Below, piece by piece: positions 10,704 through 18,677 of a DNA stretch of 45,444 bases (positions are counted from its first letter, which is position 1; each line of letters opens with the position of its first letter). The notes beneath the pieces are model-generated. The model worked only from the letters and a program-made list of their open reading frames with translations. It did no database searches and was not told where the DNA came from. The DNA comes from DASSKA01 sp035690905 (GTDB taxonomy: Bacteria; Actinomycetota; Actinomycetes; Propionibacteriales; Nocardioidaceae): assembly GCA_035690905.1 (NCBI GenBank), contig DASSKA010000220.1, positions 1 through 45,444 on the forward strand. The letters run 5' to 3'. The position numbers were made by a program, and so were the translations under genes.

Positions 10704-11933
10704 TCAGCCCCGGGGCACGGCGGCGGCCAGTCGGCCCGCCAGGTCCCCGCGCGGCTCCACCGCCACGTCGCACAGGCCCAGCCAGCCGGCGAGCCACACC
10801 AGCTCCTCGGCAAGCTCCCCCGCGGTCGCCTGAGGCGCGTGCGGCTCCGCGAAGGCCCCCTTGACCTGCAGGACTCCGTTCTGCCGGTCGGCCTTCAGGT
10901 CCACCCGGGCCACCAGCCGGTCTCCGAGCAGGAACGGCAGGACGTAGTAGCCGTGCACCCGCTTGGGCTCCGGCACGTAGATCTCGATCCGGTAGTGGAA
11001 GTCGAACAGCCGCTCGGTGCGGTCCCGCTCCCAGACCAGGGGGTCGAACGGGCTCAGCAGGGCTCGCGCGTGCACCAGCCGCGGGACCCTGGCGTCCCGG
11101 TGCAGATACGCCGGTCGTCGCCAGCCCTCGACCTCGACGGGGACCAGCTCGCCGGACTCCACCAGGCCGGCGAGCGCAGGCTTCACCAGAGGCAGCAGCG
11201 CTCGGTCGTGCTGGAGACGGAAGTAGTCGCGTAGGTCATGCTCGGTGCCGACGCCGTGGGCGACCGCGGCGCGGCGCAGCAGCTCGCTCGCGACCTCCTC
11301 GAGAGTCGCCTCTGGCGCTTGCAGGTGCTCGTCGGGGACCACCCGCTCGGGGAGGTCGTAGAGCCGTTCGAACTGCTGGTTCCGCCCGGCGACCGCCAGC
11401 CGGCCGGCGGCGAAGAGGTACTCCAGTACCTTCTTCGTCTCCGACCAGTTCCAGCCCCAGTGCACCTTCTCGCGTGGCAGCCCGTCGTCGAGGTCGCGCG
11501 ACGTGGACGCGCCGCGGTCCCGCACCTCGGCCAGCAGCGAGTCGACCAGCTCGGGACGGTGCCGCACCGCCGACCACTCGTGCCCGCGGGCCTCGTAGCC
11601 GCGCATCCGGTGCCGCATGTACGGCCACAGCTCCACCGGCATGAACGCCGCGGCGTGCGCCCAGTACTCCACGATTGTTCGAGGGCGCCGCGCAGTTCCT
11701 CTCGCCGCCCGGTGCAGCAGGTCCACGTCGTAGGGACCCATTCGGGAGAACAGCGGCATGTAGTGCGCACGCTGGAGGACGTTGACGGAGTCGATCTGGA
11801 GCACGGCGGTGCGACGCAGCGTCCGGCTGAACGTGCGCATCGTCGGGACCGCGTGACGCGGGTCGCGGAAGCCCTGCGCGACGAGCGCGATCCGGCGGGC
11901 CTGGGCGAGCGACAGCGACTGCACGGCCGTCAT
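10704..11933 (-). CDS. YcaQ-like winged-helix DNA glycosylase (crosslink repair family)
   Basis: The 409-residue protein (ATG 11933; GTG 11948 is an alternative) belongs to the HTH_42/YcaQ (AlkX) family, whose members remove alkylated bases and unhook interstrand crosslinks. Family hallmarks include the N-terminal LSLAQARRIALVAQGF helix and the catalytic Q-x-D motif at Q46-I47-D48 (LQIDSVNVLQRAHY). Others are VEYWAHAAAFMP near residue 110 and the C-terminal PFLLGDRLVARVDLKADR segment. A relative of the azinomycin-resistance glycosylase AlkZ is possible, but no biosynthetic cluster is nearby, so housekeeping repair is more likely. It lies between secA and the response regulator gene on the same strand, with about 37 bp to the regulator. 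Confidence 0.9.
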   Translation of the reverse strand: MTAVQSLSLAQARRIALVAQGFRDPRHAVPTMRTFSRTLRRTAVLQIDSVNVLQRAHYMPLFSRMGPYDVDLLHRAARGTARRPRTIVEYWAHAAAFMPVELWPYMRHRMRGYEARGHEWSAVRHRPELVDSLLAEVRDRGASTSRDLDDGLPREKVHWGWNWSETKKVLEYLFAAGRLAVAGRNQQFERLYDLPERVVPDEHLQAPEATLEEVASELLRRAAVAHGVGTEHDLRDYFRLQHDRALLPLVKPALAGLVESGELVPVEVEGWRRPAYLHRDARVPRLVHARALLSPFDPLVWERDRTERLFDFHYRIEIYVPEPKRVHGYYVLPFLLGDRLVARVDLKADRQNGVLQVKGAFAEPHAPQATAGELAEELVWLAGWLGLCDVAVEPRGDLAGRLAAAVPRG

Positions 11934-11970
11934 TGTGCCAAGACGCACCGACAGTCGCGGTGCGGCCAGA

Positions 11971-12663
11971 TCACGGGATGTCGAGGAGCTTCTCGCGCAC
12001 GGCGTACATCACGGCCTCCATGCGCGAGTGCAGCTGCAGCTTCTCCAAGATGTTCCGCACGTGGTTCTTGACGGTGTTCTCGCTGATGAACAGCCGCTTG
12101 GCGATCTCCCGGTTGTTCAGGCCCTGGGCCACCAGCTTGAGCACCTCGAGCTCTCGGTCGGTCAGCCGCGGGCTGGGCACCTGCTGCCGGTCCGATCGCG
12201 ACATCTGCTTGAACTCGTCGAGCAGCTTGATCGCCATCGAGGGGCTGATCAGGGACTGCCCGTCCGCCACGACTCGGATCGCCTGGGCCACCTCGTCGAT
12301 CGAGGAGTCCTTGAGGAGGTACCCGGACGCGCCGTTCTTCACCGCGTCGTACAGGTCGGCCTCCTCGTCGCTGACCGTGAGCATGATGATGCGCGCGGTC
12401 GGCGCGGCCTCCTTGATGGACAGGCAGGCCTCGATGCCGGATCGCTTCGGCATCCGCACGTCCATCAAGATCACGTCCGGGACGGTGGTCGCCGCGAGCT
12501 CGGTGGCGGCGACGCCGTCACCGGCCTCGCCCACCACGTCGATGTCCTCCTCGACGGCGAGGAGCATGGTCAGGCCACGGCGGAACAGCTCCTGGTCGTC
12601 GACGACGACGACCCTGATGGGCTCTCCACCGGTCTTCGCGCGCTGCTGCTGAGGGACTGCCAC
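11971..12663 (-). CDS. NarL/LuxR-family response regulator (orphan)
   Basis: The 230-residue protein has a receiver domain (residues 16-135), with acidic pocket D22-D23, phospho-acceptor D68 in ILMDVRMP, T96 in MLTVSD and lysine in LLKDSS. A LuxR-type HTH follows at about 168-226 (LTDRELEVLKLVAQG, then NREIAKRLFISENTVKNHV). The start is GTG 12663. No histidine kinase is adjacent, so it is an orphan regulator. A response regulator beside hpf is a conserved actinobacterial arrangement, also in Streptomyces, suggesting a link to ribosome hibernation or growth control. It is separated from hpf by a strong hairpin at 12710-12728. Targets cannot be read from the sequence. Confidence 0.92.
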   Translation of the reverse strand: MAVPQQQRAKTGGEPIRVVVVDDQELFRRGLTMLLAVEEDIDVVGEAGDGVAATELAATTVPDVILMDVRMPKRSGIEACLSIKEAAPTARIIMLTVSDEEADLYDAVKNGASGYLLKDSSIDEVAQAIRVVADGQSLISPSMAIKLLDEFKQMSRSDRQQVPSPRLTDRELEVLKLVAQGLNNREIAKRLFISENTVKNHVRNILEKLQLHSRMEAVMYAVREKLLDIP

Positions 12664-12709
12664 GAGAGCATCATGTCATGGGCTCCCGCGGAAGCGGTCA
12701 ACAATCTGA

Positions 12710-12728
12710 GCAGACGAGGTTCGTCTGC
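12710..12728 (-). terminator. hpf terminator hairpin
   Basis: GCAGACGA (12710-12717) and TCGTCTGC (12721-12728) form a perfect 8-bp stem with a 3-nt loop. The stem begins 2 nt after the hpf stop codon on the minus strand. The following minus-strand sequence (TCAGATTGTTGACC) is moderately U-rich. This is a good intrinsic terminator separating hpf from the response regulator. Confidence 0.7.
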
Positions 12729-12730
12729 GA

Positions 12731-13369
12731 TCAGCGCACGTCCAGGGTGATCAGCCCGTAGTCGTACCCGCGCCTCCGGTACACCACCGCGGGTCGCTCG
12801 CTCTCCTTGTCGACGAACAGGAAGAAGTCGTGGCCCACCAGCTCCATCTCGTAGAGCGCCTGGTCCAGCGACATCGGCGCCGCCTGGTGCGTCTTCTCCC
12901 GCACCACGAGCGGTCCGTCGCCCATCACCGTGATCGGACCGACGCGCCGCTCGGAGTCCGGGACGTGGGTCCCGTCCACCCCGTCGAGCGAGGCGGCGGG
13001 GGCGGGCACGGAGCCCGGGACCCCGGCCAGCGCCTGCCCGACGGACACCGGGGTACGCCGCCCGCGGTGCACCCGGCGCCGGTCGGCCGCCTTGCGCATC
13101 TGGCCGGCCATCTTGTCCACTGCGAGGTCGAGTGCGGTCATCTTGTCGCCGGCCGCCGCCTCCGCGCGCACCACCGGGCCCTTGGAGAACGCGGTGAGCT
13201 GGACGCGGACCGCGTGGTCGTGCAGCCGCGGGTTGCGCTCGGTGTCCACCTCTACCTCGACGCGGACCACCTTGTGGTCGTGCTTCTCCAGTCGTGACAG
13301 CTTCTCTTCCACGTGCTCTCGGAACCGGTCCGACACTTCGCAGTGGCGAGACTTGACCACGACGTCCAC
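12731..13369 (-). CDS. hpf: Long-form ribosome hibernation-promoting factor HPF/RaiA
   Basis: HPF inactivates ribosomes in stress by occupying the decoding centre and pairing 70S particles into 100S dimers. The start is GTG 13369, set by a near-perfect AGGAGG 5 nt upstream; the longer reading to 13441 crosses this ribosome-binding site. The 212-residue protein has the N-terminal S30AE domain (VVVKSRHCEVSDRFREHVEEKLSRLE, then the basic MRKAADRRRVHRGRR segment at about 105-120). A variable linker leads to the C-terminal dimerisation domain (about 155-212, AAPMSLDQALYEMELVGHDFFLFVD, YRRRGYDYGLI). This is the long form used for 100S formation. In mycobacteria its orthologue also lies between secA1 and lpqB. 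Confidence 0.96.
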   Translation of the reverse strand: MDVVVKSRHCEVSDRFREHVEEKLSRLEKHDHKVVRVEVEVDTERNPRLHDHAVRVQLTAFSKGPVVRAEAAAGDKMTALDLAVDKMAGQMRKAADRRRVHRGRRTPVSVGQALAGVPGSVPAPAASLDGVDGTHVPDSERRVGPITVMGDGPLVVREKTHQAAPMSLDQALYEMELVGHDFFLFVDKESERPAVVYRRRGYDYGLITLDVR

Positions 13370-13702
13370 GACAACCTCCTGGAGATCTGGGTGCAAGGGT
13401 GATGGAGGTCCGCCCGGCCGACCTGGTCTTCGACCCCACAACCGCCTGCTGAGGTGCTCGCGGCTCGTCTGCCCCTCGGGGCGCCACTACTGACCTTCTC
13501 CCCCGGGCCCGCCGCGTCTGGCGACAGGTGGGAGGCAGGACTTACCTCTAAGCCGCACCGTGATCGACGTCCGGGGAACCCCCGGACCGTCTTACGTGGA
13601 CCGTTTCGCCTGCGACTGGCATCGGCTTGCCGACGGGGCCCAAACCACTCCTGGGACCTGCCGGCGCAACCACGGACCCGGACGGACTCCATGACCACGA
13701 CG
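13370..13702. other. 333-bp gene-free region upstream of hpf
   Basis: No reading frame here has coding character. It contains the hpf ribosome-binding site (AGGAGG just upstream of 13369), presumably its promoter, and the hairpin at 13569-13587 beyond the end of comF. A TTAGAG hexamer on the minus strand near 13547-13552 is a weak -10 candidate. No riboswitch or known RNA was recognised. Confidence 0.5.
13569..13587 (-). terminator. Candidate comF terminator hairpin
   Basis: GTCCGGGG (13569-13576) and CCCCGGAC (13580-13587) form a perfect 8-bp GC-rich stem with a 3-nt loop, 116 nt beyond the comF stop and ahead of the hpf leader. There is no T-run. A cruciform or operator role cannot be excluded. 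Confidence 0.45.
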
Positions 13703-14476
13703 CTAGTCGGCCGGTGGCGATTTGGGTAGCGATGCGCCCGAATAGTCCGCTTCCCGGAACCGCCCGTCGAGAGAGGACCGGACCGGCAGCCGCTTGCGGG
13801 TCGCGGCCACGGTCGCCACGCCCAGCACCCGGACACCCGCGGCCTCCAGGGCGCGCTGCGCCTCTCGGGCCGTCGACCCGGTCGTCAGCACGTCGTCGAC
13901 CACGACCACCGCCCGGCCCGCGTCCCGGAGCCTCCGCGCGGCGCCGGCGCGGCAGCGCATGGCACCGGAGAGGTTGGCCGCCCGAGCCCCCGCGGGCAGG
14001 CCCGCCTGGTCCGCGGTCACCGCACCGACCACGAGCAGCCGGCCGACCCGCACGCCGATCCCCCCACGACGCAGCAGGGCCGCGGCGCACCTGCTCATCC
14101 GGAGCATGGGGTCGTGGCCGCGCCGGCGGACCACGGCCGGGCGGGACGGCACCGGGGCCAGCAACCAGCCGGCCTCCGGGCCGGTGGCTGCCTGCTGCGC
14201 GAGCAGGTCGCGGACCACGTGGGCCAGCACCTCGCCCAGCGGTCGGGCGAGCGCGAACTGCGCGTGCTCCTTGTGGGCGTTGACCAGCACCTTGAGCAGC
14301 CCGTCGTACTCCCCGCCCGCGAGCGGCGGCGCGAGACCCGGGGGGCACGGGGTGGGCCACGCGGCGTGCCCGCTGCGCGGCAGTGCGCTCCAGCAGCGCG
14401 GGCACAGCAGCCGTCCTGGCCGGCCGCAGCCCGCGCACGAGGAGCCGAGGACGAGGTCGAGCAGCGCGTCGTGCAC
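13703..14476 (-). CDS. comF: ComF-family phosphoribosyltransferase-like protein
   Basis: The 257-residue protein has an N-terminal zinc-ribbon-like CAGC...CPRC pair (residues about 14-29). A type I phosphoribosyltransferase domain follows, with LLAPVPSRPAVVRRRGHDP near 112 and the PRPP-binding loop VVVVDDVLTTGSTAREAQ near 190. This is the ComF/GntX architecture. In competent bacteria ComF acts in DNA uptake; in actinobacteria the gene is conserved next to hpf without other competence genes, and its role is unclear. The ATG at 14476 is the first in frame and lies 26 nt from the hairpin that probably ends the lpqB operon. Confidence 0.9.
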   Translation of the reverse strand: MHDALLDLVLGSSCAGCGRPGRLLCPRCWSALPRSGHAAWPTPCPPGLAPPLAGGEYDGLLKVLVNAHKEHAQFALARPLGEVLAHVVRDLLAQQAATGPEAGWLLAPVPSRPAVVRRRGHDPMLRMSRCAAALLRRGGIGVRVGRLLVVGAVTADQAGLPAGARAANLSGAMRCRAGAARRLRDAGRAVVVVDDVLTTGSTAREAQRALEAAGVRVLGVATVAATRKRLPVRSSLDGRFREADYSGASLPKSPPAD

Positions 14477-14501
14477 GCACCCCAGGATGCGGCCGGCCGG
14501 T

Positions 14502-14520
14502 CGGCGGGGCCACCCCGCCG
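14502..14520 (-). terminator. Terminator hairpin after lpqB
   Basis: CGGCGGGG (14502-14509) and CCCCGCCG (14513-14520) form a perfect 8-bp stem with a 3-nt loop, 20 nt after the lpqB stop. It would end the sahH-mtrA-mtrB-lpqB transcript before comF. No U-tract follows. A one-mismatch DnaA-box nonamer (CTGTCCACA on the minus strand, 14529-14537) lies between the stop and the hairpin. Confidence 0.55.
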
Positions 14521-14539
14521 GGACGGGCTGTGGACAGCC

Positions 14540-16336
14540 TCAACCCACGAACGTGGGTGAGAGCAGACCCGGGCGGATGCCCGCGTCGGTCCAGCGTCCG
14601 CTGGACCCGAGGGCGTACAGCCGCCGGGACGGCGTCTGGAGGTAGACCGGAGCGCCGGGCGCCGGGGCGGTGACCACGCGCACCGCCTTGCCGCGAAACA
14701 GCTCCGCGCCCGTCGGGGAGTCGACGAAGCCAGAGGAGCCGTCGACCCGGGACAGGTACACCCGGCACAGCCCCTTGTCCGGTGAGGCGAGCACCGCCAC
14801 CGTCGTCGGTGAGAACCAGGCGACGTCCAGGATGTCGCGGACCGGCGCGGACGCGACCGGGATCGGCCGTGCCGCCGTCAGCGAGGTGACCTGGCCGGAC
14901 GGTGAACGCATCACCCGGGCCATCACCATCCGGTCGGTCCGCCGGCCATGACCGGCGAGCACCGCGACCAGCCGGGTGCCGTCGCGGGAGACCGAGAACG
15001 CGGTCACGTCGCGACCGCTGATCCCCGGCGCCTGCACCACCGTCGGGGTGTCGCCGCGCAGCACGGTCAGTACCGCACCCCCGGCCGTGCGGTCGAGCAG
15101 CCACAGCTGCCCGTAGAGGTCCCAGGCCGGCTTCAGCAGGTCGTGGCCTCCCGTGTACGCCGGCTGCTCGGTCCCCGCGGTCGGCTTGGCCGGCTGCTGC
15201 GGTCGGGACAGCAGCACCGTGCTGCCGTCCTGACTGACCGCGGCCAGTCGCTGGGCGGCCAGGTCCAGGGCGATCGAGCGGACCGGCGGCGCGTCCTGGC
15301 CGAGCCCCCCGGGAAGCCGGTGCTCGGCGCCGTCCAGCACGGCGACCACGTGCCCGTCTCGGAGCCCGAACAGCTCGTGGGACGCCCAGCTCACGGTCGG
15401 GTCGTACTGTGACCACGAGTCCACGCTGGGCTCCGGACCCTGCCCGCCGGCCTCCAGCGGCGAGCCGTTCACGAGGATGCGCATCCGGTCCACGCCGGAG
15501 ACCTGCGCGAGGGTCCAGCCGAGCTGGGCGAGCGCCAGCTGACGCTCGTCCGCGCCGAGCCCGAGCATCGGGTCGCTGAGCGAGACGGTGGCCACGCCCT
15601 GTCGCGACACCGGCACCGACAGGTCGTCGAGCCGGGTCTTGGGTGGGATGTAGGACCTGGTCGCACCCTCCATCTCCTTGTCGGGTCCGCGCAGCAGCCC
15701 ACGTACCAGCAGGGTGGGCGCCTGGTCGCCGAGAGGAAGGTAGACCGGCTCGGGGACCAGCACCTGCCCGGACCGGTCGAAGAAGTACAGGTCGTAGGCC
15801 TGGAACCGGGTCTCGAAGTGCGTGCGCGGGATGATCAGCGCGTCAGGAGGGTCGCTGATCCGCCACTGGCCGCGCACCTTGACCAGCCGCAGGTGCAGCG
15901 CGAGGTCACCCTTCCCCGGCGTCTCCCCGAGCCACTCTCCCCGGCCGCCGAGCCGTGCCGTGTCGGCCAGCCGGACGGTCACCGCCTTGCTTCCCGCGGC
16001 GAGGCTGTAGCTGCCGTAGATCAGGGTCCCGGAGTCCGGAGACCAGTTGGAGCGGCTCTCCGGGGTGAGGAACTGCCTGGCCACCACCGTGCTCTGCGGG
16101 GTGGCCTGCATCGACAGCAGGAAGCCGTCGACGATGTCGACGGGGGAGCCGCCGGCGGGCGGCCCGGCCGGGTTGAAGTCGTACGGCGCTTCGTCGGTCC
16201 CGGCGGGGACGCTCGGCCCGGCGGCCACCGGGCCGGACACCGGCAGGCTCACGCAGCCGGTGACCAGCAGCGCCACCAGGACGAGCAGCAGCGGAAGCAG
16301 CCGGCGGCCGGCTGGACGGGAGGGCGAGCGGGTCAT
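14540..16336 (-). CDS. lpqB: Lipoprotein LpqB (MtrAB accessory)
   Basis: LpqB is an extracytoplasmic lipoprotein that interacts with the sensor domain of MtrB and modulates MtrA signalling. The 598-residue precursor begins with a basic stretch and a hydrophobic core (LLPLLLVLVALL). The lipobox V-T-G-C gives lipidated C28. A GerMN-type domain spans about residues 200-310 and a WD40-like beta-propeller half, with VRSIALDLAAQRLAAVSQDG repeats, fills the rest. Length and domain order match the family. The ATG at 16336 overlaps the mtrB stop (ATGA), so LpqB is coupled to its partner kinase. It is the last gene of the operon, followed by a strong hairpin. Confidence 0.96.
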   Translation of the reverse strand: MTRSPSRPAGRRLLPLLLVLVALLVTGCVSLPVSGPVAAGPSVPAGTDEAPYDFNPAGPPAGGSPVDIVDGFLLSMQATPQSTVVARQFLTPESRSNWSPDSGTLIYGSYSLAAGSKAVTVRLADTARLGGRGEWLGETPGKGDLALHLRLVKVRGQWRISDPPDALIIPRTHFETRFQAYDLYFFDRSGQVLVPEPVYLPLGDQAPTLLVRGLLRGPDKEMEGATRSYIPPKTRLDDLSVPVSRQGVATVSLSDPMLGLGADERQLALAQLGWTLAQVSGVDRMRILVNGSPLEAGGQGPEPSVDSWSQYDPTVSWASHELFGLRDGHVVAVLDGAEHRLPGGLGQDAPPVRSIALDLAAQRLAAVSQDGSTVLLSRPQQPAKPTAGTEQPAYTGGHDLLKPAWDLYGQLWLLDRTAGGAVLTVLRGDTPTVVQAPGISGRDVTAFSVSRDGTRLVAVLAGHGRRTDRMVMARVMRSPSGQVTSLTAARPIPVASAPVRDILDVAWFSPTTVAVLASPDKGLCRVYLSRVDGSSGFVDSPTGAELFRGKAVRVVTAPAPGAPVYLQTPSRRLYALGSSGRWTDAGIRPGLLSPTFVG

Positions 16337-17967
16337 GGCGTGCCCGCCCGGCTGTCGTCGATCCGCTGGTAGCCAGCCCCGAGCGCCCTGGCGTCGTCGG
16401 GAGCGAGCGCCAGCGGGCTGCCCGTGAGCGGGTCGCCGGCCCGGCGTGGCAGGGTGAGCCGGAACTGGGCCCCGTTGCCCGGCTCTCCCCAGGCCTGCAG
16501 CCAGCCGCCGTGCAGCCGGGCGTCCTCCAGGGAGATGGCCAGGCCGAGGCCGGTGCCGCCGGTGGTCCGCGCTCGCGCCGGGTCGGCGCGCCAGAACCGG
16601 TTGAACACCATCGCTGCCTCGCCGGGCCCGAGGCCGGCACCGTGGTCGCGCACGGTCAGCGCGGTGGCCTGTCGGTCGGTGGCGACGGTGACGACCACGC
16701 CACGGTCGTCGGCGTAGTCGATGGCGTTGCTGACCAGGTTGCGGACGATCCGCTCCACGCGCCGCACGTCCGCCTCGGCGACGCAGGGGTGTCCGGGGTC
16801 GCGGACCGTCACCGAGGTTTCTCGCCGAGCGGCCAGCGATGCGGTCGACTCGACCACCCGGTGCGCCACCGCGACCAGGTCCACGTCCTCGAGCTCGAGG
16901 ACTGCGGCGCCGGCGTCGAACCGGCTGATCTCGAGCAGGTCGGTCAGCAGCAGCTCGAACCGGTCCAGCTCCGCCTGCAGCAGCTCGGCGGCGCGCGCGG
17001 TCACCGGGTCGAACCCCGCCCGAGCGTCGTGCAGCACGTCGCCGGCCATCCTCACCGTGGTGAGCGGGGTGCGCAGCTCGTGGGAGACGTCGGAGACGAA
17101 GCGGCGCTGCAACCGCGACAGCTCCTCCAGCTGCCTGATCTGCGTCTGCAGGCTGTCGGCCATCTGGTTGAAGGAGGTGCCCAGCCGCGCGATGTCGTCG
17201 TGGCCGCGTACGTGCATGCGCTCCTCGAGCCGCCCGGACGCGAGGCGTTCCGCCACCCGGCGGGCCAGCCGGACCGGGGTGACCACCTGGCGGGTGACCA
17301 GCCAGGTGACCCCGCCGACGAGCGCGAGCAGCAGCGCACCGGCGGTGAGCAGCGCCTGGCGGACCAGGGAGAGGGTCTCGGCCTCCTGGGCCATCGGGAA
17401 CAGGTAGTACAGCGTGTAGGCGCCGCCGTCCGAGGGCAGCATGATCTGCGAGCCGACCACCACGGCCGGCACCGGGTGCCGGCCGGAATCGGCTTCGTAA
17501 CGCAGCCGGGTGAACGTCCAGGAGACCCCGTCGCGCCGCTGCACCGCCACCCGCAGCCGGTCCGGCACGCTGCGCGGATCCAGCCCGGCGGTCTTGCGGG
17601 TGCCGCTGCCGGTGGTCAGGTCGCTCCCGGTGCCGGCGATCGGACCGGTCAGCAACGCGTCGTACCCTTGCACCGCCCCTCGGGACACGATGCTGGCGGC
17701 CAGCTGGGAGAGCTGGGTGCTGGCATCGAAGTCGGTGCCGCTGGCGGCGGACAGCCGCTGCTGGGCATCCACCGTGCCGCGCGAGGCCTCGGCGATCGAG
17801 GACTCCACCTTGCTGTCCACGAGCCCGGCGGTGATCTGCCGCATCAGCAGCCAGCCGACCAGGGTCACCACCACCGCGCAGAGCAGCAGCGTGCTGAGCA
17901 CGACGCGGGCCTGGATGGACCGACGCCAGACGGTGACGGCTCGGCGGACGGGCCCCTGCGACGTCAC
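16333..17967 (-). CDS. mtrB: Sensor histidine kinase MtrB
   Basis: MtrB is the membrane sensor kinase for MtrA, linked to cell division and wall homeostasis. GTG 17967 follows an AGGCGGG ribosome-binding site, giving 544 residues. TM1 is about 20-43 and TM2 about 205-226, bracketing an extracytoplasmic sensor of about 160 residues. HAMP follows at about 228-280. The dimerisation/phosphoacceptor helix has H296 in FVSDVSHELRTPL, then the N box (RIVRNLVSNAIDYA, about 405-420), G1 (DHGAGLGPGE) and G2 (GGTGLGLAIS). All catalytic motifs are intact. It starts 8 bp after the mtrA stop and overlaps lpqB by 4 nt. Confidence 0.97.
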   Translation of the reverse strand: MTSQGPVRRAVTVWRRSIQARVVLSTLLLCAVVVTLVGWLLMRQITAGLVDSKVESSIAEASRGTVDAQQRLSAASGTDFDASTQLSQLAASIVSRGAVQGYDALLTGPIAGTGSDLTTGSGTRKTAGLDPRSVPDRLRVAVQRRDGVSWTFTRLRYEADSGRHPVPAVVVGSQIMLPSDGGAYTLYYLFPMAQEAETLSLVRQALLTAGALLLALVGGVTWLVTRQVVTPVRLARRVAERLASGRLEERMHVRGHDDIARLGTSFNQMADSLQTQIRQLEELSRLQRRFVSDVSHELRTPLTTVRMAGDVLHDARAGFDPVTARAAELLQAELDRFELLLTDLLEISRFDAGAAVLELEDVDLVAVAHRVVESTASLAARRETSVTVRDPGHPCVAEADVRRVERIVRNLVSNAIDYADDRGVVVTVATDRQATALTVRDHGAGLGPGEAAMVFNRFWRADPARARTTGGTGLGLAISLEDARLHGGWLQAWGEPGNGAQFRLTLPRRAGDPLTGSPLALAPDDARALGAGYQRIDDSRAGTP

Positions 17968-17975
17968 GTTCCCGC

Positions 17976-18677
17976 CTAGGAGGTGCCGGCCTTGTAGCCG
18001 ACGCCGCGGACCGTGACCACGATCCTGGGGTTCTCCGGGTCGTGCTCGACCTTGGAGCGAAGCCGCTGCACGTGCACGTTGACCAGGCGGGTGTCCGCGG
18101 CGTGCCGGTAGCCCCACACCTGCTCGAGCAGGACCTCGCGGGTGAACACCTGCCACGGCTTGCGGCCCAGGCAGACCAGCAGGTCGAACTCGAGCGGCGT
18201 CAACGAGATGTGCCGGTCCCCGCGCCTGACCGTGTGGCCGGCCACGTCGACGTCGAGGTCCCCGATCGTCAGCGACTCCGGCTGCGCCTCCTCGAACCGG
18301 CGCACCCGGGCCCGGATCCGGGCCACCAGCTCCTTGGGCTTGAACGGCTTGACGACGTAGTCGTCGGCACCCGACTCCAGCCCCACCACCACGTCTACGG
18401 TGTCGCTCTTGGCGGTCAGCATCACGATGGGGGTGCCTGACTCCGCCCGGATCTCCCGGCACACGTCGATGCCGTCCTTGCCGGGCAGCATCAGGTCGAG
18501 CAGCACCACGTCCGGGCGGTAGTCCCGAAAGTCGGCAAGCGCCCGGTCACCGGTGGGGGTGACCCGGGACTCGAAGCCCTCGTTGCGGAGGACGAGGGTG
18601 AGCATCTCGGCGAGCGCCGCGTCGTCGTCGACGACGAGGACCTTGACTCGCCCGGACTGCTCGGTGCTGGTGGACAT
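17976..18677 (-). CDS. mtrA: OmpR-family response regulator MtrA
   Basis: MtrA is the DNA-binding response regulator of the MtrAB system. The 233-residue protein has a receiver domain with D17-D18-D19, phospho-acceptor D61 in VVLLDLMLPGKDG, T in MLTAKSD and lysine in VVKPFKPKEL. A winged-helix output domain covers about residues 138-232 (ISLTPLEFDLLVCLGRKPWQVFTREVLL, RLVNVHVQRLRSKVE). Identity to mycobacterial MtrA looks very high across the recognition helix, so target motifs are probably conserved. Its ATG overlaps the sahH stop by one base (TGATG), placing it in an operon led by sahH. Candidate MtrA sites occur at 35080-35097 and 43441-43467 in this window. Confidence 0.98.
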   Translation of the reverse strand: MSTSTEQSGRVKVLVVDDDAALAEMLTLVLRNEGFESRVTPTGDRALADFRDYRPDVVLLDLMLPGKDGIDVCREIRAESGTPIVMLTAKSDTVDVVVGLESGADDYVVKPFKPKELVARIRARVRRFEEAQPESLTIGDLDVDVAGHTVRRGDRHISLTPLEFDLLVCLGRKPWQVFTREVLLEQVWGYRHAADTRLVNVHVQRLRSKVEHDPENPRIVVTVRGVGYKAGTS

